Assembly: GCF_009727055.1 (NCBI RefSeq)
Contig: NC_052354.1
Location: 49,251,316-49,315,315 of the forward strand
Length of the DNA stretch: 64,000 nt
Direction of reading: 5' to 3'
Source of the DNA: Benincasa hispida
Taxonomy: Eukaryota; Streptophyta; Magnoliopsida; Cucurbitales; Cucurbitaceae
Positions 47,881 through 59,819 of this stretch are shown here, one piece after another. Positions within the stretch are counted from its first letter, which is position 1. Each line of letters opens with the position of its first letter. A program made the position numbers and the translations under genes. The notes under the pieces were generated by a model. The model searched no databases, had not been told where the DNA came from, and was given only the letters and a program-made list of their open reading frames with translations.

Positions 47881-48644
47881 TTTCATATATAATATCAAGC
47901 AACATTATACGCAAAAATATTGTCAATAAATACATTAGTTCGATTCCATCTTTTTCTTGTCATGACATATTTTATTGAAATCCCATTATTATCTTTAGGT
48001 ATTTTACCTTCCTCACTAGTTGTGTCGAGGGTTTATTCATGGGTATTATATCCTCAACCATGTCTTTTTTACTATTAATTATTTTTCATTTTCGAGGATT
48101 TTTATCTTCGGAACCCACTAGTCTACCACGCTTCTGGTGTGTTCCAGACTCATTAGTGACAACTTGTTGTGTTGAGATATCAATTTTTTATGAAATATTT
48201 GCAGTTGATATATGTGACTTAGTTACTTTATTTGCATCTATAAATGCATATGGTAATTGATTTGCTATATTTTGCAAATGAATTATTTTCTGAACTCATT
48301 GATCTGTACGGGGATCTAAATGAGACAATAACGATGCATTCCATGTCATTTCTTTTTTCAATTTCTTAATTCCTCCCCCTTGGAAAATTTATCTCATTAA
48401 AATGATAATCAGCAAATTGTGCAGTAAATACATCACCCGTCAGGTTCAAGATATTTAATAATTGATGGGGAATCATATCTAACATATATTCCTAACTTCC
48501 TTTGAGGACTCATCTTATTATGTTATGGTAAAGCAATTGGAACAAATATTGCACTTCGAAAAATTCTCAGATTGGAAATATTTGGCTCGTGACCATAAGC
48601 TAATTATAACAGTGAATACTTATCATAAGCTATTAGCCTAATGC

Positions 48645-49001
48645 TTACAAGTGACGTTGCATGCGAAATAGCATGCCCCATATAGATGAAGGAAGCTTAG
48701 CTCTCATAAGCATTGGTCTTGTAATTAATTGCAATTTTTTTATAAATGATTTTGCTAAACCATTTTGTGTATGAACATGAGCTACAGGATGTTCAACACT
48801 TATCCCAATTGACATACAATAATTATCAAAAGCTTGAGATGTAAATTCACTAGGATTATCAAAACGAATGGTCTTAATTGTATAATCAGGAAACTGTCCT
48901 CTTAACTTAATTATTTGAGCAAGTAATCTTGCAAATGTAAGATTTCGACTTGATAATAAGCACACGCGTGACCATCTATTGGATGCATCTATTAATACCA
49001 T
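48645..49001 (-). pseudogene. Copia-D integrase core fragment
   Basis: The open stretch contains MVLIDASNRWSRVCLLSSRN, IKTIRFDNPSEFTSQAFDNY and GISVEHPVAHVHTQNGLAK, corresponding to the rve core with its second Asp in RFDN. The reading frame upstream and downstream is interrupted. Confidence 0.85.
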
Positions 49002-49260
49002 AAATATCTAAATGATCCACTTGGGGGGTTAATAGGTCTACATATATCACCATGAATTCGTTGTAAAAATGCAAGTGATTCAGTTTCCACTTTTGCTTGT
49101 GATGGTCTAGTTATTAATTTGCCTTGAGAGCAAGCATCAAATGATAATTCATTAGATTGAATAATTTTATAGCTCTTCAATGGGTATCCACTTGAATTCT
49201 CAATAATTCTTCTCATCATTATAGATCATAGATGACCCAATCTATCATGCCAAATAGAAA
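48992..49260 (-). pseudogene. Copia-D gag-pre-integrase fragment
   Basis: The stretch reads SFDACSQGKLITRPS followed by FLQRIHGDICRPINPPSGSF, the typical linker before the Copia integrase core. It overlaps the next fragment in another frame, indicating a frameshift at about 48995. Confidence 0.8.
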
Positions 49261-49859
49261 ATATATCTAGATTCATGAACTTCCGGTTCATTATTACATA
49301 TGTTTCAATTACTCGTATATGAGTATAATACAATCCAAAAGATAAAACAAGCAACTTTTATAATATATGTTTTTCATTTGAGATAGTAGAGATAATATAT
49401 AGATATTTCACATTATTCTTACTATCAATTTCAATATGATAACTATTGCAACATATATCTTTAAAACTTAGAAGATTTCTCTTTGATTGACTAGAGAATA
49501 ATGCATTGTCAATTGTAAATTTTATTCCTTAGGCAAAATAATATTTACTTTTCCAAAACCTTCGATCAAGTTTGTAAAACCTGATATTGTATTTACTTTT
49601 GCTTTCAGCATTGTCAATTTGGATTTTTTTTTTTTTTATTTGTAAGTATTGTGTATGTAGTTGCACTATCTGCTAGACATAGATCCTTTTTGCTCATTTT
49701 TTAATCACCTAACATATGAAAATGATCCATGCTTTTTCATTAAAAGAAAATAATTACAATTAAAAAAAACAACACTTAAAATATACAAAGTTACTAAAAA
49801 AACATGAAGATAGATAAAAGAAAAAAATAACATTAAGTCTAGATATTCTCAAAGTCAAA

Positions 49860-50870
49860 AGAAACACATAAAATTACATCAACTGTGTCAATCTTCTCTT
49901 CGGGAGATTCAAAGAAGTCTGTCACATCCAAATTTGTCATATATGATGGGTCAAATATGTCATTATATTGGTATGCAAAATTTGCTTCTACAATTTTCTC
50001 TTTTTCCTTCAGGGAGGCTTGATAAAGGTCAACTAAGTGCTTTGACGTACGACAGGTACATAACCAATGCCTAGTCGTGCCGCATCGGAAACATTTATTT
50101 TCAACGCTCTTTGAACTTTTATCTTATGGAGCTTTTCCTTTGTGATCATCATTTTGTGTGGTTCTTTTGAATTTTGAATGATTAGAATGACCACCACGAA
50201 AATAATAATTATTTCTTCCTTTGTCATGGTCACGACTTTGACCATGACCTCGATCTCGACCACGATTATTAACATTCGCAGCATTCACTTCAAGGAATGG
50301 TGTTGTTCCAGTTGGTCGCGATTTGTGGTTCTTTATCAATAACTCATTATTTTGTTCAGCCACGAAAAGACAAGAAATTAGTTCAGAATATTGTTTAAAA
50401 TCTTTCTCTCGATATTGCTGATGTAGGAATATATTCGAGACATAAATGTAGAAAATATCTTTTCTAACATATCATCATCATTAATTTTCTCTCCACACAA
50501 CAACAATTTTGAACTGATTTGTGGAATTGTAATCACTTACCGATTAACTTTGTAACCTTAAATGCATCGACTCGTAACAAACTTTAGGAAGAATAACGGT
50601 TTTTTGATGATCATACCTTTCTTTCAAAATTTTTCACAAGATACGAGAATCTTTTATTGTAAGATACTCTATTTTTAATCTCTTGTGGAGATGATGACAA
50701 AGGAAAATTATAGTTTTTGCTTTGTTTTGACTGGATGTCATATTTCCTTCTTTAATTGTTTCTCCCAAGTTCAAAGCATCTAGGTGAATTCCAGCATCGA
50801 ACACCCATGAGAAATAATTATTGTCATTAATGTCAAGGGTTGCGAATTCTAATTTTGTAAGGTTTATCAT
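49860..50870 (-). pseudogene. Copia-D gag, disrupted, with zinc-knuckle region
   Basis: The N-terminal part (50634-50870) has LTKLEFATLDINDNNYFSWV, a common Copia Gag start. After frame breaks, an Arg/Gly/His-rich segment (50124-50363) leads to a CFRCGTTRHWLCTCRT knuckle near 50040-50095 and a KHLVDLYQASLKEKEK tail. Confidence 0.8.
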
Positions 50871-51037
50871 GGTAACACTATCACAAAATATTGTATTTAT
50901 ATTAGAAATTTAATATATACTAAATATGTCAAAAGAATACTTAATTTATTAATTATAATAAAGAGAAGAAAAAACCGACTTACCTTTAGGATCTACCTTT
51001 AGCGATGGAAGCTATAGGAGCTCATGCTGATAACATG

Positions 51038-51360
51038 TGAAATTTAGGAGTACAATGGATATGGAGAAAATATAATATAATAATATATAAATATAATAAT
51101 AAATAAATAAATAAATTTAAGAAAAATTAATGATATGAAAATTTAATGGAAATTTAAAGTGGACTTCTCACCGATACATGTAATTCTAAGATCCACCAAA
51201 TGTCACTATTTATAGGTAAAATGACAAATAGGATGTAGTCTTATATGGATACTAAATATGAATAACTACAAGATATATGAACAATATTAAGATTGACAAA
51301 TGATTTTTAAAATACTAAGCAATCAACATCTATTTATTTTTATAATATTTATAATTATCA
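51038..51360 (-). repeat. 5' LTR of Copia-D, 323 bp
   Basis: On the plus strand it starts TGAAATTTAGGAGTACAATG and ends TTTATAATTATCA. It is followed at 51361 by unrelated DNA. Its inner edge adjoins the primer-binding-site-like sequence. Confidence 0.75.
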
Positions 51361-52260
51361 TAGGATCCCAATTCACATTTGAAGATCTATCCTCTTCCTT
51401 TAATTAATTCTACAAAAGTAAGAAAATATGTATACATATATATATATATTAAAGTGAGATTAAGAGACAAATGGGTTGCTTGAGTTTTTTGTTCAGTTAA
51501 AAAATTAATAAAAAAAGATTATGAGAAGATAATGATGAACATGATGTAAAGTGGTCAACTTTTCAAACTTCTAAGTTTGACTCGTTTGCTTTGATTCCGT
51601 AAACGCCGAACAACAAATAACATCTCAAAATTGACAACCTAATCGAATATTCCCACCCCCAAACCCGAGTTATTTTTAATTATAAATAAACCTAATTTAA
51701 TTAGGAGAATGTTTATATTATTAACCTTCAAGTTCGAAGTCGGATTCCCTCATCTTGTATATTGTCAAAAAAATTATATTATTGACATTTTTATTAATAT
51801 TGTCATATTTTTATGGATTTAACATCGACATAATAGATAAATTATCATTTCGTAATATTGTAAGAATTTATAAAAACGTAAAAAAAATAAGTAACAAAAA
51901 TGTAAATATAATATAAATAATAAACCTGTTATCTTATTTAAAAAAACATAAAAATGTTAATATATAATTTTTTAAAAATATCTATCGTTATTGACATTTA
52001 TCGATATCTCTGTTAAATTAAGACCTCTAACATTTCAATCTGACTTGTGATTTTTTCTTTTTGTCAAGTTACAAACTTAATCACTAAACTTTGATGTTTT
52101 TGTCTGCTTTGAAAATTGGTACATGAGCTTTTATTTATGAAAAATTACTCAAATTTAAAAATAGTATTTTGCATATGTGTTTCCCATATTTGTGTTTTTG
52201 CAAATATGTAAAGAATTTTAAATCTGAAATTTCGTATATTATTTATTCCAAAATTATCTT
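51361..52260. other. AT-rich DNA with a TCGATATT-family remnant
   Basis: No gene is supported. 51770-52035 resembles the repeat at 9270-9600 (ATGGATTTAACATCGACATA, ATAATATAAATAATA). The remainder has no visible structure. Confidence 0.4.
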
Positions 52261-54440
52261 TATACCAATTTCAGCGTTTTTCTCCAAAAGTCCTCACAAG
52301 GGTTTTTTTCTCGTCTCCTAACTCCAACCGTCCTCCTCCGACCTCACTTAATTCCTCCATCATCTTCGTTTTCACCTGCACTTTCCCAATTATACTGATT
52401 CTACAGAGTCGATTACTACAACAGAAATATACAGTCGTGAAGTATTTCTTATGAATCTAAGAGGCAAAGTTATCTTCTCTTCACCATTAGAAAAAAGATA
52501 AACCGAACCACAAACAAATAAAATTAGTAGTTTCTTCAAGTTTCCGCTCTTTATTTTTTATGTTAGATCATCAAGTTTTGTTTGATTAATCATAGATTTG
52601 GATCAATTTCAACAGATTTTTCTTATTCTTGGTGGGTAGAAAGGATATCGAATGGATGAAATCGGAGAGTAGAAAGAACCCTAGTTTGGAGTCAATCGGT
52701 TTTGTGAAATAAATGTGGGATTTGAAAGATTTTCATCGGTGAAAATGGATGAAAAACTAGCTTTGTTCTGTATCTCCTGCATTCCTTCATCACCAACCTC
52801 TTTTCCCTTCACCAGTTCATTTCTCAACAATCTTTGTTATATCATATTTTACATCTTCTACTTTCTTGATGAGTCTTTGATTTATTGTTTGTTATTTTGT
52901 GAAATTGAATAGATAATCAAGGAGATTTTGAATCCTTTCGTATTTAGGCATTCTCAATCCTCTCTCTCTTTCGGTTGCGAAATCGACAATTAAAAAATAA
53001 ACGTAGAGATAGGGAAGATCGACACTTCAAAGCATTTCGAAGCGCCAGCAAACAAATTCAAGGCATTTCAACACTTTCCAAGTTGCATTTCATAGTAAAA
53101 ACAACGATCTTATACAGCATTTATTTCGATGTTGTGTTCAATTTCTTTAATTCTCTTTTAAGGTTATTTGATTTTGAAGGATCTTTGATTCTCTTTGGTG
53201 ATTTTGTTGATTTAGTTCAATTTCATAAGTTTTAGATTGTGAAGGATGAAATTGAGGTGATTTTGTTGGGAAATTCATGAGTAGGGATCTGCCTTGGGGT
53301 TTTCTTTAGTTCATATTTTGGTTGGAGATTGATAAGTGTAACTTATTTTGTGATTGTTATCTGACTGTTATTTAATTGCTATTTGATACAAAGTAGTTTG
53401 TGAATCTATCTAATTATCTAGTTTGTGAATCTATCTAATTATCATCTTATTGTTTTTTTTATACCAAATACCTTGTGATTGTCATTTGATTGTTATATGA
53501 TTTCTGTTAAAGATCTTTTTGAAGTATATGAACAATTAAATTTAAGAATAATGAGTATATAAGACAACAATCACTAAATATATGAAGTAAAACATAAGTG
53601 AATCAACAGTCAATCTAATAATAATCAACATGCAATCAATAACTTATTTTTTATTTATTTGACTGTGTCACACATTAATCACTAAATACATAAACTAAAA
53701 CATGAGTGAATCATTAGCCAATCAATATGGTAATACGCTACTTACTTCAATGTTTTACTTTTTCTTGTTTTCTTTTCTTTTTCTTCTGTTTTCTGTTTTT
53801 GTTTTTGTTTTTTTGTTTTTTTTTAACTTTCTCATTCCTCAAAATTTTTCAGGTTTTTGCTTTTTAATTTCTTCTTTATTGTTATTCCTATTTTTGTTGT
53901 TTCATTAGAGTAAAAATATAAAATAAATTAGCAATCAGTATAATAAAGCAATCACAAACTATTTAGTATCAAAGAGAAATTAAATGACAATCAGAAACTA
54001 CTTTGTGTCAAATAGAAGATAAAACTACTTAATAATAGACAAATAATGTATGATAATTAGATGACAATCAAATTGTAAAAAAAAAATTCCTTAGTAATTG
54101 ACAAAAAAATGTAAGGCAATGATATGAAATCAGAAACTACTTAGTAAATGACAAAAAATGTAAGATCATCTGATAGCAATAAGTATCATTTGCAAACAAA
54201 TAACGATCGAGCAACAATCAAATAGCAAATCAATATCATTAGCAATCAGAAAATAATCAACATCAAATAACAATCGGTGTGTCATTGGCAATTACATGGT
54301 AATCAGATGACGATCAAATGATAATCATATGACAATAAAAAACAATCACATATTTTTAACTGTGAGGGCATTTTGGTCATTTGCCTATTTTAATCGGGCT
54401 GAGCTTGTTAACTTTGTTATTTCTACAAAATTTAAATTGT
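52261..54440. other. Unclassified block, possible non-autonomous transposon
   Basis: The block has a CT-rich, leader-like left part (52290-52380), T-rich open stretches with no domain content, and an A-rich right part (53500-54360) made of degenerate words such as CAATCA and AACTACTTAGTA. A direct repeat of ATCACTAAATA..AAAACAT(A/G)AGTGAATCA occurs at 53568 and 53678. A TTTGTGAATCTATCTAATTA duplication lies at 53398-53445. No transposase or terminal repeats were identified. Confidence 0.35.
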
Positions 54441-56270
54441 TGGGCTATGGACTTTGTTTCCATTTTATATTTTGCCATGATAGCAAGTAGTCCTTTATTA
54501 TTATTTTTTTAAAAAATCGTATATCTACTCGACACATAATCTTAAAATTTCATTAGACATAAATTTCAAATTTCTATATGATATATCGATTTATATTTTA
54601 AAGTTTTGAATTTTTAGGAACTCATTAGATATCAAATTGAAATTTTAGTATTTTTTAGATATAAAATAAAAAATTTAGAGACCTATTAAATACATTTATT
54701 AGTTTATTGATCAAATAGATACGTAGTTTAAACTTTTTATGTTTAGCGAGAATTGAATTCGCGGGGTTAAAAAGTTCTCAAAAGGACAAAACTTGAGATA
54801 AAAGGGAATCCCAAATTTTAAGAGGACTTGAGAAAAACGCAAATAAGGAGAGAGAATAAATTATTTAAAGAAAGAAAAATAGGTCTCCATATGTAATAAT
54901 TTTATTTTTAGTCTTCTAATTTTAAAGTTACGTGTGTTTTGTCCCAACCTTTTTTACTATGATTTTTACCTTTTTTTTTTAATTTTAAAATAACATTTGA
55001 ATTTTTAGTAATATGCTTTTAAAAAAAAAATTGAGCCTTATTAAGTAATTATTTAATTTTTTTAAAAAAAATTAAGACTATAAATACTACTCCCAACTTC
55101 AAATTTATTGATTTGTTATTTACTTTTTATCAATAGTTTAAAAAATCAATGTTGAAAACTATAAAAAAAAACTTTTAAAAAAGGGATTTTCAAAAATAAA
55201 AAAATAAGAGAAATTATTTACACAAAATAGTAAAATTTAATATTTTTTTATAGAGACTGATAGAAATCTATTAGTGATAGAAACTGATAGAAGTCTATTA
55301 TTAATACTATGCAAATCATGATAAGAAATGAGGAGGAAATAGACTTAATTTTTAAAAACCAAAAACAAAAAATGGAATAGTTGCCTGACAGAACCAAATC
55401 TTTTTATATTTTAAAATTGATTTGGATTTTAAAAATATTTTAGAAAGTAGAAAAAGAAATTATTTGTTGATGGAAGTAATGTTTTTAAGTTTAATAAAAA
55501 AAATTACTAAATGAGGCTTTAAATGCCAACCTTATGGCAGTGACAATAAGGGGTATTTGGGGCACAGGTTCGGAATCAAAAGGTAGGTATCAAATGCCTA
55601 AGGATTTATTTGAGGGGGTTTTGAAGCCTGAGAATTATAGATGTCCGTGTTTGAGATGCAGGATTGGGAAGCATGTATTTGGGGTGCAGGCATGGGTTTG
55701 GATAATCTGTTTTTTTCTCCCTATTTTTTAATGATTGTTTGTGAACTGTATGACATTTAGTGTATTTTACAACAATTTTTGTGATGATTCTAAAAGAAAA
55801 TTTCAATTTATTGATTTTAAAATGAAATTTATATTAGATTGTCTTTTGTAATCTTAAATTAATTCATTTGAGTTTATTAATTTCTATGACAATAATATAT
55901 AAATGACAATGATTTAGATAAATAAAAATAGTTTTAGTAAGAAAAAAAGTAACGAAGTTTTGAAATTAAGTTTTATAACAAGTTCAGTTTGGCTTTAGAT
56001 TTCTAATTTATCTCCTTTTAAATAACAAATATATTTTTTGATCATACAGTAATACAATTTGAAATTTAGTATCATAACACATTTATAACAAAGATAGTTT
56101 TGCTTTAAATTCCTATTTTTTTTTCGTGTAGTCACAAAATGATTTTATGTTTGAGGTTTGCATTCATTATCCATCAGTCATTATTTATTTATTTTTTTTT
56201 TTGATGAAAAAATGAAGGAGAAAAAAATGAGAAATTGAAGGGAAAAGTAGAGAAAGGAGGAAAAAAAATT
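54441..56270. other. AT-rich intergenic DNA
   Basis: No gene is supported. Around 55200-55310 there is GAAATTATTTACACAAAATA followed by GATAGAA(A/G)TCTATTA units, a remnant of the same element family as 28440-29690. Confidence 0.4.
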
Positions 56271-56279
56271 ACCAATGAT

Positions 56280-57460
56280 TGTTAGTGGATGATCATCACC
56301 AATGATGGTAGGTGTGCAATGGTTGGTGAAGAGAATTTAATGACCCATGAGCATCACAATGGTCACAATGGTCAAGAGCTGGCGAGATCGCCCACCAATG
56401 GTAAAGACAATCAACAATCGTCGACAATTAAGATGACTGATTGGTCACCTACCATTACAACAATAGATAGGTAAGGATCATGACGTTTGGTTGTTGATTG
56501 TCACTATAATTGGTCGTCAACAGTCATGACAATTAGTCGTTAATGGTTATAACGGTTGATTGTTCACGATCAAGATGCTAACCCATCGACGGTGATAATC
56601 AATGTGATCGATCACCAATCGTCAAGATGGTCGGTCGCTGACGGTCAAGATGATCAATTGTCCAAGGTCAAGATGATCGGTTGCCAACGATCAATCGCGA
56701 AGTCGACCAACGTTTGTTGCCAAGGGTCATTTATGACCATTGATAAGCAATAGAAGATGAACGAAATTTTTTCTAAGACCCATGACATTCATTAAAATAT
56801 ATTCCAAACCCATAGGGTTGGTTTCTTATCCTCGGGAATTTTATTCCAAGTATCCAAATATGGGTTTGACTTTAAACGCCAAGCCATCTAATTCCAAACC
56901 CATGGGCTAAACTCTCTATAATATTAATCTTTTTAATATAATTTAATTACATGTTAATTCACTATCTAATAGATTCTTATACTTTTTAAAATGCCTAAGT
57001 GTTTGTTTCAAGGGTTAGGGTTGGGATGGGTTGGGCATCTGGATCTTAATCCTTGTTTGGAACAAGGGTTTAGAAAGCCAAGCTTCCTACCCTCTTCTCA
57101 TGGGTTTGTATAGTAAACATTATTCAAATCCATGGGGTTACACATTTTTTTTTCTAATTTAATTATGAAGCTTGTTGGCCAACTTCTAGACACCACCTCT
57201 AGCGGTGCTATAGGCCAACATTGACCACCACCTCCAACAATCATCACCGACCACTTTTGGTCACCGTCCGGCGACCTCGTTGATGGACTTCTGACCGCCG
57301 ACTCTAGTCAAACTTCGACCACCATCGACCAACTTTGACCACCACATCTGATGATCGTTGTCGACCAACTTCGATGACCACCATCGCGACCCCTACTGGC
57401 GAACTTCTGACCACCGACTCTGGCCAAACTTCGACTACCATCGATCAACTTTGGAAAACA
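56280..57460. repeat. Two irregular repeat arrays with opposite strand bias
   Basis: At 56330-56750 words like CGGTCAAGATGATC and GGTCGTCAACGGTC recur irregularly. At 57180-57460 the complementary type (CGACCACCATCGACCAACTT) recurs. Between them lie CCAAACCCAT-type words. The higher GC content gives spurious open frames. The arrays may be arms of one inverted-repeat element; TTTGTTTCAAGGG (57002) and CCAAATAGGCCCTTAG (57595) could be its hAT-like ends. Confidence 0.4.
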
Positions 57461-57610
57461 TTAATAAAAACATTTCTAGTATATAACAAATCAAACAAAA
57501 TTATATATAAAAATACTTCTAGGAAAGAGTTGTCAAACACATGTGTTTTTATTTTAAATCAAGAGTGTTTAAATAAAAAAGTTTCTAATTCATTCCAAAT
57601 AGGCCCTTAG

Positions 57611-58700
57611 TTTAATGATAATAATATTTTTTTAAATAAACTCTCATTCTTCTATTATTTTTTTTCATTTGAAGTTTTTTCTTTTTAATTATTATTATTT
57701 ATTAGATTATCTTTTTAAATTCGTTTTTTCCCTTTGTTTATATGTTTCTTTTATTTCAGGAGTTTTTCTTTCTTTATTTATTTTTCTATTTCTCCTGGTG
57801 GTAAATCGATCACTACAAGAAGCATTCCTTATATGCTTTTCTTCTTATTATTTTATATACACATTTTTAATAAAAAATGAATATTAAGGAGGAATAAAAA
57901 GTAAAATTGAATTAGATTTTTGCGTAATTAAATATATTTATTTAAATTAAATGTGTAGAAAATCCCAATTTAAATTAGTAAAAGGTTTGTATAACATTTT
58001 ATTTCAAAACCTAATAAAATCAAATATCAAATTATAAAACAATAAATTAAATAAAATTATAATTTTATTCAAATCTATATTTCATAATTCAAAAACAAAT
58101 ATTCTTTTAAATCTTTTTTAGATTATTTTAAACTTAACTATATTAAAAAAAAATAAGATGACAAGTTAGAACTGATCTAAAATCTAACCACGGATAAAAT
58201 ACAAAAAAAAAATATTTTACAAACTCAAAATTTATAAATATGCACTTCATTCCCTACTTCCTAAACCCAGACTTCCAAAACCTGCACTCCAACCATAGTT
58301 TTCTTAAAACCAGACTTTCTAAACCTCTCAATCTAACCCAAAGGCTTTCAGGCTTAGTATTCCAAATCTGCACATCAAACGCACTCCACTCTTTTAGATT
58401 TTTAAATTTTCAATTTTGTACCTAATAAAGCTCTAACTTAGTAACTTACCAAAAAAAAAAAAAAAGAAAAAGAAAAAAGAAAAGAAAAAACCCTCCACGA
58501 ACTTAGTATCCACAAAATTGAGAGGTCATGACTTTAATTTATAATGAATGGATTTTTGAATTTTTTTAAAAAAATAAATAATTAGGAGATATATTAGACC
58601 CGATAATAAAAGTTCTTCAATTACTAATACATGAAAATAAAAGGGTAAAAACTATTAGACACAATAACCTCAAAAGATAAATTGAATTGTAATAATTTAA
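57611..58700. other. AT-rich intergenic DNA
   Basis: No gene is supported. The stretch is T-rich at 57640-57860 and contains A-rich low complexity at 58450-58490. A weak CCAAAACCTGCACTCCAACC-like repeat lies at 58250-58400. Confidence 0.4.
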
Positions 58701-58704
58701 GTCC

Positions 58705-59257
58705 TATTCCTGTTTTTAAAAATTTAGCATATTTTTCTCTTATGTTTTTTTTATAATAATTTGTATATTTCTTAAGTACAATGGTTGAATTCCAAAAACG
58801 AAAAATAATTTTTTAAAAACTACGGCCCCGTTTGATAACCATTTGGTTTTTTTATTATTGTTTTTGAAAATTAAACCTATTTCATCCCCATTTCTTACAA
58901 TAATTGCATCTTTCTTAAGTACAATAATTGAATTCTTAGCCAAATTCTAAAAACAAATACAACTTTTTGAAAACTACTTTTTTAGTTATCAAAATTTGGC
59001 TTGGTTTTTTAAACTATTGGTGAAGATAACAATGGAAGAAATTTGGAGGGAAAAGTAGTGTTCATAGGTTTAATTTTAAAAAACAAAATGATTATCAAAC
59101 GAGACCTACTTTTTTTTAGTTTTCAAATTTGGCTTCTTTTTTAAACCATTGATAAAAATAGATAACAAAAAAAGAAATTTAGAGGTAGAAATAGTATCTA
59201 TAAACTTAATTTTCAAAAACAAAAACAAAAGAATAAATGAATATCAAATGGAATCTT
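58705..59257. mobile_element. Outer MITE of the GGCCCCGTTTGATAACC family, split by a younger copy
   Basis: Sequence at 58735-58822 (CTTAAGTACAATGGTTGAAT) and at 59106-59257 (AGAGGTAGAAATAGTATCTA, ATATCAAATGGAATC) are the two halves of one element. They fit together when 58823-59105 plus one CTA is removed. The left end is eroded. Confidence 0.7.
58823..59105. mobile_element. Inner MITE, 283 bp, nested in a relative
   Basis: Its ends are CGGCCCCGTTTGATAACCAT and, reverse-complemented, GTCTCGTTTGATAATCATTT. CTA lies on both sides (58820-58822 and 59106-59108), fitting a 3-bp target-site duplication. It is non-coding. The superfamily is uncertain; a 3-bp duplication would suit PIF/Harbinger-type MITEs. 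Confidence 0.75.
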
Positions 59258-59819
59258 GATTTCTTTTATTATTAACTTAATAATATTTAAATTTTTGAAA
59301 TATTATTATCAATAAATGTTAATGACCTTTACCTCGTTTTATACAAAAACTCCATGGTGTCTCGTGACAAATTAGAGTGCACGCAATATAAAGTCATTGA
59401 ATAATTGAAAAATACCTCATCAAACAAGATCATAAATTATCAAACTAAATCTCTTTTTCTAAATAAAATTTTCTTTTGTTAGTTTTATGAACTAATAATA
59501 ATTATGTCAGATGTAAATGTGGTTATAGTTAAACAATAATTGACATAGAGTTCTTTTTCAAGTTATATCTTCAGATTTTCATAGTCTCACTCTTTTTACT
59601 AATAAAAAGGTGAAAGTAAAAATAATTTTATAATTTAAAAAACAGTTATATTTATAATTTATATATATATAGGAAAGAAAAACACTAAATTGAAAAGTCA
59701 AAGTTACATCAATTTTAGATCTTATTAGATAAATATGGGTTCGAACTCAGAACTACAATAAAAGTAGAGTGCGAGATCTCTTCATTTTTTTTTTCAATGT
59801 CCTTAATAGATCTCAGGTC
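59258..59819. other. AT-rich flank before the LTR-A element
   Basis: No gene or repeat is recognised. Confidence 0.4.

Larger units (their letters stand above)
45897..51360 (-). mobile_element. Decayed Ty1/Copia retrotransposon (Copia-D), about 5.5 kb
   Basis: LTRs at 45897-46142 and 51038-51360 flank, on the minus strand, gag, gag-pre-integrase, integrase, reverse transcriptase and RNase H in Copia order. A primer-binding-site-like ATGTTATCAGCATGAGCTC follows the 5' LTR at about 51017-51036. GGAGGAG precedes the 3' LTR as polypurine tract. All frames are broken. The element is not interrupted by other insertions. No matching target-site duplication was seen. Confidence 0.85.

Noticed and set aside
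53702..53908. Phe/Leu-rich 68-codon open frame resembling a membrane peptide
   Set aside because: It is a translation of a T-rich low-complexity run, with no conserved context.
56289..56753. Two open frames rich in Asp, His and Thr
   Set aside because: They are translations of the irregular GGTCAAGATGATC array and show no domain.
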